This document shows positions 13,541 to 21,079 of a stretch of 21,079 nucleotides of DNA, one piece after another. This DNA is from JAZLGI01 sp045616225 (GTDB lineage Bacteria > Spirochaetota > Spirochaetia > Sphaerochaetales > Sphaerochaetaceae): positions 1 through 21,079 of the forward strand of contig JAZLGI010000095.1 in NCBI GenBank assembly GCA_045616225.1, in the 5' to 3' direction. The translations under genes were made by a program, and so were the position numbers. The notes under the pieces were generated by a model, which ran no database searches, was not told the origin of the DNA, and saw only the letters and a program-made list of their open reading frames with translations. The first letter of the stretch is position 1. Every line of letters begins with the position of its first letter.

Positions 13541-15271
13541 TTAAACTCCCTTTCTGTCTTTTACTATGTAGTTGACAATAGAATTGAGTACAATGATGAT
13601 ACCTATTGCAACCGTTGCCAAAGCAGCAGCTTGAGGAATCATTCCGGCATCTCTAAGACCGTAGATTTGGACTCCAAGGGTTCTTGTCTTAGGACCATAG
13701 AGAAGAATAGATGTTGTGACCTCACGCATTGCAGGCAAGAAAATGAGGAAGAAACCTGAAACCATTGCAGGTCTTATAAGCGGAAGAGTAATATCTGCCA
13801 AACTCTCTGTATGTGAAGCTCCGCAAGCTCTTGCAGCTTCTTCCAACGAACTGGAAACCTGAAGCAATGCTGCAGAAGAAGTCTTCATAGAGAAGCTTAA
13901 GTAACGTGCAAGATAAGCAACTATGATAATCCAGATTGTGTTGTACAAGTTAATTCCAAAGATTGCACCTTGCCATGCAAGAATTACACCAATGGAAAGA
14001 ACTGTTCCCGGAATGGCATAAGGCAACATTGACATGAATTCCAAAGCACCCTTTCCTTTTGGACGGATTTTCTGGACGACATAGGCAACAAGTGTTCCGA
14101 GAAGCATACAAACAACACCGGCTGTAACAGAAGCAAACAGAGAATTCTTGATAGAATCAATAGTTCCTCCGCCTTTGAATACTCTTTGATACTGTTTGAA
14201 TGTAAAGTTGGAAAGCTTAATAGGAAGTCCGTATGCCTTAAGGAAGGAAACAAGAACAATCATTACAAGAGGAACTACAACAATAATGACAAGAGTAAGA
14301 ACACAAACTACAAGTAAAGGATACTTTGCACCTCTAAGTTTAATGAGAGTTGGTCTTGTACTTTTTCCCTTGATTATATCAAAGCTTCCTGAAGAAAGAA
14401 TCTTGTTCTGCAGAATAAGGGCAATGGAAACAACCACAACAAGCATTACAGAAAGAGCAGCACCCTGTCTTATACCGTCAAAGCTTCCGCCTGCATTGTA
14501 TATAACTGCATAAATTCTTGTAGGCAAAGTATATATACCTTGTGAATATCCAAGAATAGAAGGAACTCCAAAGTGAGCAAGTGATGTTGTGAGGATTAAC
14601 AAAGCTCCGGCAGAAATTGCAGGTTTTGTCAAAGGAAGCGTAATCTTCCAAATAACTGTACTCTGCTTTGCACCTGCAATACGTGCGCACTCTTCAAGAG
14701 TAGGATCCATTTTCTCAAGAGCTGCTACAACCTGCATGAATACAAACGGGAAGTAGTAAGAAACTTCTACAAAAACAATTCCCCAAATTGAGTTTATGTT
14801 TATTGGAGCAGTCTGGAGATTAAATGTGGTCATAAGGAACTTGTTCAGATATCCGCCTCTACCGTTGAGAAGCATATCCCAAGCCATAGCTCCCAAAAAA
14901 GGTGGGAACATATACGGAATATTAAACAAAGCTTTCATCAAACCCTTTGCAGGAATATCAGACCTTCCCAATAACCATGCATAAAAAACTCCGGCAATTG
15001 TACCAATAAGAGTTGCAAGGAATGCAATCTTTACGGTATTCCACATTGCCGCAAGGTTTTTTGGTTCAGTAAGCTGCTCCTTAAACATAGAGAAATCCAA
15101 CTTCCATGAACCTCCTGCAACTTTTGAAAAGAAGGTATTGAAGATAATCATGAAAACAGGGATTACAACAATTATCAGCAAAAGGATAAATGACGTAATT
15201 GTCAAAGCCTTGTCCATGCTAACTTTCTTTTTGCCATCCAATGCAGCAAGTTGATCTGTTTTTGCGAACAT
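13541..15271 (-). CDS. Fused ABC permease, Fbp/Afu/phosphonate family
   Basis: 576 residues, about 12 membrane segments in two halves. EAA loops: EECARIAGAKQSTVIWKITLP in the first half (glycine-containing, one change from the canonical EAA) and EEAARACGASHTESLADITLP in the second. It is paralogous in layout to the permease at 7006-8661. It sits two bases after the upstream ATPase, with an AGGAGG-type SD inside that gene's end. It forms the membrane channel for the binding protein at 16413-17447. Confidence 0.9.
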   Translation of the reverse strand: MFAKTDQLAALDGKKKVSMDKALTITSFILLLIIVVIPVFMIIFNTFFSKVAGGSWKLDFSMFKEQLTEPKNLAAMWNTVKIAFLATLIGTIAGVFYAWLLGRSDIPAKGLMKALFNIPYMFPPFLGAMAWDMLLNGRGGYLNKFLMTTFNLQTAPININSIWGIVFVEVSYYFPFVFMQVVAALEKMDPTLEECARIAGAKQSTVIWKITLPLTKPAISAGALLILTTSLAHFGVPSILGYSQGIYTLPTRIYAVIYNAGGSFDGIRQGAALSVMLVVVVSIALILQNKILSSGSFDIIKGKSTRPTLIKLRGAKYPLLVVCVLTLVIIVVVPLVMIVLVSFLKAYGLPIKLSNFTFKQYQRVFKGGGTIDSIKNSLFASVTAGVVCMLLGTLVAYVVQKIRPKGKGALEFMSMLPYAIPGTVLSIGVILAWQGAIFGINLYNTIWIIIVAYLARYLSFSMKTSSAALLQVSSSLEEAARACGASHTESLADITLPLIRPAMVSGFFLIFLPAMREVTTSILLYGPKTRTLGVQIYGLRDAGMIPQAAALATVAIGIIIVLNSIVNYIVKDRKGV

Positions 15272-15273
15272 AC

Positions 15274-16350
15274 TCAGGCCTCCTTTTTCTCATAAAATCT
15301 AGGATTGACAAATCTTATGCCAACCTTTGATCCGTCTTCAGGAACTCCAAAAGTTTTTGCATCTAGCATACTCTGTTGGACTCTTATTTCTCTGTCTCCA
15401 ATCTGAAGGAAATAATTATACTCACTTCCCAAGAAGACTTTGCTCTTTACCAGAGCTTTAATCTCTGATTTCTCATCAAACATGACATCATTTAATCTGA
15501 CACCTAGTTCAACAGGCTTTGAGAAATCTATATCTGAAGGAATGTCACAATCCAAAGGTTCATTGACATCACAATCAAGGTACAATTTTGAATCTTTCTT
15601 GATTACCGGTAAGAAATTAGATGTTCCAATGAACTCAAATGTAAACCTGTTTGCAGGATTAAGAATGATGTCTTCATCATTACCATACTGGCAAAGAGAA
15701 CCATCTATCTGCATTATTGCCATTTTATCACAAAGCTGAAGAGCACTCTGCTGATCATGAGTTATGTACAAAACTGTAGACTTAAGTCTTGTCTGAATCA
15801 TTCTGATTTCAAGAAGCATTTCTTCTCTGAGCTTTGCATCAAGGTTTGTAATAGGTTCATCCATTACAAGTATTTCTGAATCAACAACAAGAGCTCTGGC
15901 AATTGCAACTCTCTGTTGCTGTCCTCCTGAAAGCTGCATAGGAAGGTGATTTGCGTAACCTTCCATGTGAACAAGCTCAAGAGCCTTCATAGCCCTTTCC
16001 TTTGTCTCTTCTTTCCCTACTTTTCTCTTCTTCAAAGGATATGAAACATTCTCAAGAACAGTCATGTGCGGCCAAACGGCATAGTCTTGGAAAACTATAC
16101 CTATGTTTCTCTTCTCTGCAGGAACATTAATTCTTCTCTTGGAGTCAAAAAGAACTCTGTCCCCTACAGTAATTGTGCCGCTTTCCGGTTTCATCAAGCC
16201 CAGCAGACATCTTACAAGAGTGGTCTTTCCACAACCCGAAGGTCCTACAAGGCATAAAATCTCATTACTGTTGACTTCAAGAGAAAAATCCTTGAGAACT
16301 GTCTTTTTGCCGTAGCAGGCAGTTATATTTTCAAATTTTACGTTTGCCAT
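15274..16350 (-). CDS. ABC transporter ATPase, first in the operon
   Basis: 358 residues, with Walker A GPSGCGKT at 36-43, LSGGQQQRVAIARAL, VMDEPITNLD and ITHDQQSALQ, then a TOBE-like region. All catalytic motifs are intact. It follows the binding-protein gene after a short gap with a GC hairpin and has only a weak SD (AGAG), which fits lower expression than the binding protein. Confidence 0.9.
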   Translation of the reverse strand: MANVKFENITACYGKKTVLKDFSLEVNSNEILCLVGPSGCGKTTLVRCLLGLMKPESGTITVGDRVLFDSKRRINVPAEKRNIGIVFQDYAVWPHMTVLENVSYPLKKRKVGKEETKERAMKALELVHMEGYANHLPMQLSGGQQQRVAIARALVVDSEILVMDEPITNLDAKLREEMLLEIRMIQTRLKSTVLYITHDQQSALQLCDKMAIMQIDGSLCQYGNDEDIILNPANRFTFEFIGTSNFLPVIKKDSKLYLDCDVNEPLDCDIPSDIDFSKPVELGVRLNDVMFDEKSEIKALVKSKVFLGSEYNYFLQIGDREIRVQQSMLDAKTFGVPEDGSKVGIRFVNPRFYEKKEA

Positions 16351-16377
16351 TATTATTCTCTAAAATAATTAAAATAT

Positions 16378-16394
16378 GGGGGCAAAATGCCCCC
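16378..16394 (-). terminator. Intra-operon GC hairpin between binding protein and ATPase
   Basis: GGGGGC-ATTTT-GCCCCC on the minus strand, followed by ATATTTTAATTATTTT. Probably a partial terminator or 3' stabiliser that keeps binding-protein mRNA in excess over transporter mRNA, a common arrangement in ABC importers. Confidence 0.6.
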
Positions 16395-16412
16395 AATAAA
16401 GATTGTCTAAGA

Positions 16413-17447
16413 TTATTTAGCCCAAATCTTGTTGAACTTATCAATGTAAGAACTCATGTTTGCACTGAGTCTGAGGAAGTCAACCGGCATATTAACTGCT
16501 GCAATAGCAGATGTGTCAATTGTCATCTTTACATCATCTCTAACAGAAACAAGGTTATTCTCTACAAGAACTTCCTGACCTTCTTTTGAAAGAAGGAAGT
16601 CAATGAGATGCTTTCCGTTTTCTGTATTTGCACAACCCTTAATAAGTGCAACAGGGCTTGTCATTGTACAAACATCACTTGTTGTGAAGTGGAAGTTCAT
16701 TGGAGAACCTTCTTCAATAAGGCTTGCAGAAACATAGTCAAGGCAGATACCAATCTTGAATGAACCGTCTGCAACTCTGTTGTGTGTTGCTGTTGTACCG
16801 CTTTCAAGCAAACATCCGTTCTTATAAAGTTTCTGGAAGTAGTTTTCGCCGTACTTGTCAGACTGCATCATTACAGCCATCCAGTACTTTGATGTAGAAG
16901 ACTGTGTTGGGTCTGTCATGATAATCTGATCTTTCCATTTTGAATCAAGAACTTCTTCCCATGTCTTTGGAGCTTCTGAATCTTTTACAAGAGTTGTATT
17001 CCAAGCAATACCCATTGTTACCAATCTTCCTGCTGTGTAATAACCATCTGAGTCAATGTAAGACTTTGCAATGTGTGCTTCTTCAGGTGATGAATACTTC
17101 TCAAGCCAGCCGTTAGCCTTGAATCCTTCATAGTCACAAGGGTCACCAAGCCATACAACATCAGCTGCAATCTGTCCGCCCTGTGCTTCTGTTGTCATCT
17201 TTGTGAGTACCTTTCCGCCGGATGCGAAATAGTATTCCATATCGATTCCAGGATATGCTTTCTCAAAAGCTTCCTCTACTGCCTGAAGCTGAGCTTCCTG
17301 CATTGAAGAATAAAGCATTACCTTTCCTGAATAAGTCTTGCCTGATGCACTGCCAGCCTGTGTTGCGCTGCTCTCAGATGCTCCGTTTGCAAATGCTGAG
17401 AATACAAGTGCTACAGCAAGAATCATTACTAATAATGATTTTTTCAT
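16413..17447 (-). CDS. Periplasmic solute-binding protein, Fbp/Afu type
   Basis: 344 residues. A typical N-terminal signal peptide with cleavage expected after VFSAFA (next NGASESS); there is no lipobox Cys. The mature part begins KVMLYSSMQEAQLQAVEEAF, the usual first strand and helix of family-1 iron/phosphonate-type binding proteins, and includes ADVVWLGDP and the LLSKEGQEVL late motif. It captures the ligand outside the inner membrane for the permease downstream. AAAAGGAGAG precedes the ATG at 17447. Ligand unknown: ferric iron, a sugar phosphate or a phosphonate would all fit the family. It is paralogous to the interrupted protein at 9814-10869. Confidence 0.85.
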   Translation of the reverse strand: MKKSLLVMILAVALVFSAFANGASESSATQAGSASGKTYSGKVMLYSSMQEAQLQAVEEAFEKAYPGIDMEYYFASGGKVLTKMTTEAQGGQIAADVVWLGDPCDYEGFKANGWLEKYSSPEEAHIAKSYIDSDGYYTAGRLVTMGIAWNTTLVKDSEAPKTWEEVLDSKWKDQIIMTDPTQSSTSKYWMAVMMQSDKYGENYFQKLYKNGCLLESGTTATHNRVADGSFKIGICLDYVSASLIEEGSPMNFHFTTSDVCTMTSPVALIKGCANTENGKHLIDFLLSKEGQEVLVENNLVSVRDDVKMTIDTSAIAAVNMPVDFLRLSANMSSYIDKFNKIWAK

Positions 17448-17479
17448 ACGTCTCTCCTTTTGAGTTTAACTTTTCCTTG

Positions 17480-17509
17480 ATTTTAAAGGGTCAAAACAAT
17501 ACAGGTCAA
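17480..17509 (-). promoter_or_regulatory. Promoter of the first transporter operon
   Basis: On the minus strand TTGACC (17504-17509), an 18-nt spacer and TAAAAT (17480-17485), upstream of the binding-protein SD. A second TTGACC follows 10 nt after the first within the spacer. Confidence 0.55.
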
Positions 17510-17551
17510 GCCTCATTGAACAATAAATCAGTTAATGTAAACGGAATAATA

Positions 17552-17562
17552 GATAAATTATC
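17552..17562. promoter_or_regulatory. Palindrome GATAAATTATC in the divergent control region
   Basis: A perfect 11-bp palindrome between the divergent transporter and hydrogenase operons. It resembles GATAAT half-sites but does not fit the 7-1-7 Fur box, so no regulator is assigned. Confidence 0.25.
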
Positions 17563-17590
17563 AATACGCGATAAAGGGGGAAGGAAATCA

Positions 17591-17619
17591 TTGTTTTTTT
17601 TCGATATTGCAAGTATGAT
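17591..17619 (+). promoter_or_regulatory. Candidate promoter of the hydrogenase operon
   Basis: TTGTTT (17591-17596), a 17-nt spacer and TATGAT (17614-17619), about 40 nt before the ATG at 17662. Confidence 0.45.
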
Positions 17620-17661
17620 TAAAATACACAAATGGTGTAATAACGTTTTTGGAGGTTATAT

Positions 17662-18150
17662 ATGGCTCATTTAAGCGAAGTTGCAGTAGCTAAAATTAAC
17701 GAAATCTGCAGTAGATACGTTAATGAAAATACTCCTTTGATGATGATCCTGAGTGACATTCAAAGAGAATACGGTTACATTCCGTTGGAAGTTCAGGAAC
17801 TTGTTTCCAAGAATACGGGAATCAGTGTTGCTGAGATTTACGGCGTTGTAACATTCTACTCTTTCTTCTCACTCAGTCCAAAGGGAAAGTATGTTATTGG
17901 TTGCTGCCTTGGAACAGCTTGCTACGTTAAGGGAGCACAGCAAGTCATTGACAAGTTCTCAGAGATTCTGGGTATCAAACCGGGAGAAACAACATCTGAC
18001 GGACTTTTCACTCTTGATGCTTTAAGATGCCTTGGCGCTTGCGGTATTGCTCCGGCAGTATCTGTAAACGGAAAGGTTTATCCAAAAGTTGCAGTTAACG
18101 CAGTTCCTAAGATTATCGAAGAATTGAAGGCACAGGGAGGCAACAAATGA
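17662..18150 (+). CDS. hydC: NuoE-like [2Fe-2S] subunit of bifurcating hydrogenase
   Basis: 162 residues, the usual length of NuoE/HydC. Thioredoxin-like fold with four cluster ligands: CCLGTACYVKG and RCLGACGIAP. The N-terminal half (IQREYGYIPLEVQELVS, GVVTFYSFFS) is characteristic of the family. It passes electrons between the flavin subunit and the hydrogenase chain. GGAGG lies upstream of the ATG, and the stop overlaps the next start by four bases (ATGA), so the subunits are translationally coupled. Confidence 0.92.
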   Translation: MAHLSEVAVAKINEICSRYVNENTPLMMILSDIQREYGYIPLEVQELVSKNTGISVAEIYGVVTFYSFFSLSPKGKYVIGCCLGTACYVKGAQQVIDKFSEILGIKPGETTSDGLFTLDALRCLGACGIAPAVSVNGKVYPKVAVNAVPKIIEELKAQGGNK

Positions 18151-20009
18151 TTAAGACATTTGAAGAATTAACAGCCAAACAGCAGGAATGCAGTGCTTGT
18201 CTAGCAGCAAAGTTCAAAGGAACTTCCGGAAAGAGAGCTGTTGTTCTCTGCGGTGGAACAGGATGTCTTTCATCTAACTCTGCTGAAATCAGAGAAAAGT
18301 TTGAAGCTATGGTCAAAGAAAAGGGCCTTTCAGATAAAGTAACAGTCAATCAGGTAGGTTGTTTTGGATTCTGTTCTCAGGGACCTTTTGTAAAGATTTA
18401 TCCGGAAGATACACTTTATAAAGGTGTTGGCTTAGATGATGTAGAAGAAATCGTTGAGAAAGATCTTATTGGCGGCGAAATCGTAGAAAGACTTCTTTAT
18501 GTAGATCCTGCAACAAAAGAAAAAGTTGCAAAGCAGGAAGACATTAACTTCTACAAAAAGCAGCGCAGAATTGCACTTGAGCAGTGCGGAAGAATTAATC
18601 CTGAAGACATTAATGAAGCTCTTGGAGCAGGTGCATTTGCAGGTCTTGCAAAAGCTCTGAAGATGGATCGCCAGGCTGTAATTGATGAAGTTCTTGCTTC
18701 AGGTCTCCGTGGACGTGGCGGTGCAGGATTCCCTACAGGAAGAAAATGGCAGTTTGCAAAGAACCAGCCAGATGGAGCAAAGTACGTTGTCTGTAACGGT
18801 GATGAAGGTGACCCGGGTGCATTCATGGATAGATCTATTCTTGAAGGAAACCCTCTTGCAGTAATTGAAGGTATGGTAATTGCAGGTTATGCAATTGGTG
18901 CTCAGAACGGTTATTTCTATGTTCGTGCAGAATACCCTATTGCTATTCACCGTCTTGAAATAGGAATCAAACAGGCAGAAGAACTTGGTCTTTTGGGAGA
19001 CCATATCCTTGGAACAGATTTCTCATTCCGCTGTCATATCAGACCGGGTGCAGGTGCATTTGTCTGCGGTGAGGAAACAGCTCTTCTCAACTCAATTCAG
19101 GGTATGAGAGGTATGCCTAGACCAAGACCACCTTTCCCTGCAGTTAAGGGTCTCTGGGATTGTCCTACTATTGTCAATAACGTTGAGACACTTTCTATGG
19201 TTCCTTATATTCTCCGTAATGGTGCTGCACAATTTGCTTCATGCGGAACAGAAAAATCAAAGGGAACAAAAGTATTTGCTCTTGGTGGAAAGATTAACAA
19301 CGTTGGTCTTGTAGAAGTACCAATGGGAACAACACTCCGCGAACTCATTTATGACATTGGCGGTGGAATTCCTAACGGAAAGAAATTCAAGGCTATTCAG
19401 ACAGGCGGACCTTCCGGCGGATGTCTTACAGAAAAAGACCTGGATGCAGAAATTGACTTTGACAACCTTGTTGCCCGCGGTTCAATGATGGGTTCCGGTG
19501 GAGCCATTGTCATGGATGAAGACAACTGTATGGTTGACGTTGCAAAGTTCTATATGGAATTCATCTGCGACGAATCATGCGGAAAGTGTTCTCCTTGCCG
19601 TATTGGTACAAAGAGACTTCTTGAAACTCTTACAAAGATTACAGAGGGTAAGGGAACAATGGAAGATCTTTCAAAGCTTGAAGAACTTGCAGCTACTATT
19701 AAGGCCGGTTCACTCTGTGCTCTTGGTCAGACAGCAGCCAACCCTATTCTTTCAACAATTGCAAACTTCAGAGATGAATACATTGCACACATTGTTGACA
19801 AGAAGTGTCCTGCTAAGGTTTGCAAGAAACTCATGAGATATGAAATTGATCCTGCTAAGTGTAAGGGTTGTAGTGCATGTTCACGCAACTGTCCTGTTGG
19901 CGCAATCAGTGGCGTAATCAAGAGCCCGTTTAAGATTGATCAGGACAAGTGTATCAAGTGCGGTATGTGTCAGAGTACATGTAAGTTTGGCGCAATTGAT
20001 AAAAAGTGA
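18147..20009 (+). CDS. hydB: NuoF-like NAD(H)/FMN subunit of bifurcating hydrogenase
   Basis: 620 residues. In order: an N-terminal thioredoxin-like [2Fe-2S] domain (GGTGCLSSNS, GCFGFCSQGP, about 35-85), the FMN/NADH-binding core (GLRGRGGAGFPTGRKW about 184-199; GDEGDPGAFMDRS; FVCGEETALL), a [4Fe-4S] site SCGKCSPCR at about 475-483, and a C-terminal two-cluster ferredoxin domain (CKGCSACSRNCP about 571, CIKCGMCQSTCK about 601). This layout is that of HydB/HndC rather than of complex I NuoF. It is the site of NAD(H) exchange and, in characterised homologues, of flavin-based bifurcation between NADH and ferredoxin. Cytoplasmic and soluble. Confidence 0.93.
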   Translation: MIKTFEELTAKQQECSACLAAKFKGTSGKRAVVLCGGTGCLSSNSAEIREKFEAMVKEKGLSDKVTVNQVGCFGFCSQGPFVKIYPEDTLYKGVGLDDVEEIVEKDLIGGEIVERLLYVDPATKEKVAKQEDINFYKKQRRIALEQCGRINPEDINEALGAGAFAGLAKALKMDRQAVIDEVLASGLRGRGGAGFPTGRKWQFAKNQPDGAKYVVCNGDEGDPGAFMDRSILEGNPLAVIEGMVIAGYAIGAQNGYFYVRAEYPIAIHRLEIGIKQAEELGLLGDHILGTDFSFRCHIRPGAGAFVCGEETALLNSIQGMRGMPRPRPPFPAVKGLWDCPTIVNNVETLSMVPYILRNGAAQFASCGTEKSKGTKVFALGGKINNVGLVEVPMGTTLRELIYDIGGGIPNGKKFKAIQTGGPSGGCLTEKDLDAEIDFDNLVARGSMMGSGGAIVMDEDNCMVDVAKFYMEFICDESCGKCSPCRIGTKRLLETLTKITEGKGTMEDLSKLEELAATIKAGSLCALGQTAANPILSTIANFRDEYIAHIVDKKCPAKVCKKLMRYEIDPAKCKGCSACSRNCPVGAISGVIKSPFKIDQDKCIKCGMCQSTCKFGAIDKK

Positions 20010-20024
20010 TAAGGAGGAACAAGA

Positions 20025-21079
20025 ATGGCATTAATTAATATCAAAATTGAAGGTATTCCTTATCAGGTAGAAGAAGGTCTTACAATTCTTGAAGCTGCAA
20101 GAAAGTGCGGTTATGAGATTCCTTCTCTCTGTGCTTACAATCATGGCGAATGTAATCGCGGTTCATGCCGTGTTTGCCTTGTTGAAGCAACAGGTGCAAG
20201 AGGTCTCGTAGCTTCTTGTGTTTATCCAGTAGCAGAAGGAATGGAAATTACAATTTCTTCTCCAAAAGCAACAGCTGCCAGAAGAGCTTCTGTAGAACTT
20301 CTTCTTTCAAACCACAACAGAAATTGTCAGGAATGTGATAAGAACGAGAAATGTGAGCTTCTTCATGTAGCACGTCTTACAGGTGCAAGAGAAAACCTCT
20401 ATGAAGGTGACAAGACAGCTGTAACTATTGATAGAGTTGCTCCTTCCATCGTAAGAGATACATCTAAATGTATCCTTTGCGGACGTTGTATTGCACGTTG
20501 TGCAAATGCTCACGGAAACGGCATTCTTGGATTTGAAGGCAGAGGATTTAAGACTATTGTTTCTCCTGCAGAAAACAGAAGTTTTGCAAACTCACCTTGT
20601 ATCCAGTGCGGTCAATGTGTAAGTGTTTGTCCTACTGGTGCTTTGATGGAAAATTCTGAAATAGACAAAGTTGACCAGGCATTCAGAGACGGCAAGTATG
20701 TTGTTGTTCAGACAGCTCCTGCAGTCAGAGCAGCTCTTGGTGAAGAGTTTGGTATGCCGGTTGGAACACCTGTAACAGGAAAGATGGTAGCAGCCCTCAA
20801 GAGACTTGGTTTCAAGAAAGTCTTTGATACAAACTACGCAGCAGACCTTACAATTATGGAAGAGGCTAACGAACTTCTTGGTAGAATCAAGAACAAGGGT
20901 GTCCTCCCAATGATTACATCTTGCTCACCAGGTTGGATTAACTACGCAGAATACTACTACGGCGATCAGCTTGATCATCTTTCATCATGTAAGTCACCAC
21001 ACGAGATGCAGGGTGCAATTCTCAAGCACTACTATGCAGAGAAGATCGGTGTCGATGCAAAGGATATGTTTGTTGTTTC
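20025..21079 (+). CDS. hydA: [FeFe]-hydrogenase catalytic subunit, C-terminus off window
   Basis: Start ATG 20025 with AAGGAGGAAC upstream, 15 nt after HydB; 351 codons are visible. Domains: plant-type [2Fe-2S] (LCAYNHGECNRGSCRVC, about 35-51), the His-Cys3 [4Fe-4S] site (HNRNCQECDKNEKC, about 95-110), a two-cluster ferredoxin (CILCGRCIARC about 148, CIQCGQCVSVC about 191) and the start of the H-cluster domain with motif L1 as TSCSPGW (about 298-304). Classical monomeric enzymes have TSCCPxW; Ser in this position is seen in multimeric NAD-linked enzymes. L2 and L3, and any C-terminal extension, lie beyond the right edge. Reduces protons or oxidises H2 in the HydABC complex. Confidence 0.95.
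   Translation, partial: MALINIKIEGIPYQVEEGLTILEAARKCGYEIPSLCAYNHGECNRGSCRVCLVEATGARGLVASCVYPVAEGMEITISSPKATAARRASVELLLSNHNRNCQECDKNEKCELLHVARLTGARENLYEGDKTAVTIDRVAPSIVRDTSKCILCGRCIARCANAHGNGILGFEGRGFKTIVSPAENRSFANSPCIQCGQCVSVCPTGALMENSEIDKVDQAFRDGKYVVVQTAPAVRAALGEEFGMPVGTPVTGKMVAALKRLGFKKVFDTNYAADLTIMEEANELLGRIKNKGVLPMITSCSPGWINYAEYYYGDQLDHLSSCKSPHEMQGAILKHYYAEKIGVDAKDMFVV

Noticed and set aside
14196..14513. Plus-strand ORFs of 60-105 codons inside the transporter genes
   Set aside because: Antisense shadows of well-supported genes, without SDs or recognisable motifs.
17545..17565. Fur box upstream of the transporter operon
   Set aside because: GATAATTTATC has half-site flavour, but the spacing and orientation do not match the 7-1-7 consensus.
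18551..19004. Minus-strand ORFs inside the hydrogenase NuoF-like gene
   Set aside because: Shadows of a highly conserved coding sequence.

Overview
The window looks like a chromosomal segment of a host-associated, AT-rich anaerobe, most likely a Treponema-type spirochaete. The basis is circumstantial: two solute-binding proteins share a signal peptide ending in VFSAFANG followed by a Ser/Glu stretch, a style I associate with treponemes; there is a fragment of an FTGN-repeat secreted protein; and the right end carries an electron-bifurcating [FeFe]-hydrogenase operon typical of gut anaerobes. No rRNA, tRNA or CRISPR array was seen.

Left region (1-3000), accessory. It holds the 3' part of a choloylglycine-hydrolase/C45-type Ntn-hydrolase gene, followed 13 nt later by a small double-glycine-leader peptide with a six-cysteine, zinc-ribbon-like core. 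On the opposite strand lies a second peptide with a clearly paralogous 35-residue leader and an unrelated core that runs antisense through what looks like the left end of an IS256-family element. A third double-glycine peptide (2271-2489) has its own promoter and terminator. Between them is a decayed gene for a secreted FTGN protein. At 2763-2866 is a GC-rich block of three consecutive hairpins that looks like a structured RNA or dispersed repeat.

Middle region (3000-5250), also accessory. It has a PD-(D/E)XK-like nuclease candidate whose promoter is surrounded by four copies of AAGTTTAT/ATAAACTT and predicts a leaderless mRNA. It also has an unusually compact S-adenosylmethionine synthetase (261 aa) behind a 71-aa unknown protein. 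Possible coding fossils flank them.

Region 5255-17447, all on the minus strand. From upstream to downstream: solute-binding protein, ABC ATPase, fused 12-TM permease, second ABC ATPase, ComB-family phosphatase, Cof-type HAD phosphatase. Then, from a separate promoter, a second solute-binding protein interrupted by an in-frame TAG, its ATPase and fused permease, and finally a TGS/uridine-kinase-like nucleoside kinase. The transporters belong to the Fbp/Afu/2-aminoethylphosphonate group. The two phosphatases inside the first operon make import of a phosphorylated or sulfonated organic compound at least as plausible as ferric iron.

Right region (17662-end), plus strand: NuoE-like, NuoF-like and [FeFe]-hydrogenase catalytic subunits (HydC, HydB, HydA), tightly packed. 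HydA runs off the window. This complex would couple H2 metabolism to NAD(H) and ferredoxin.
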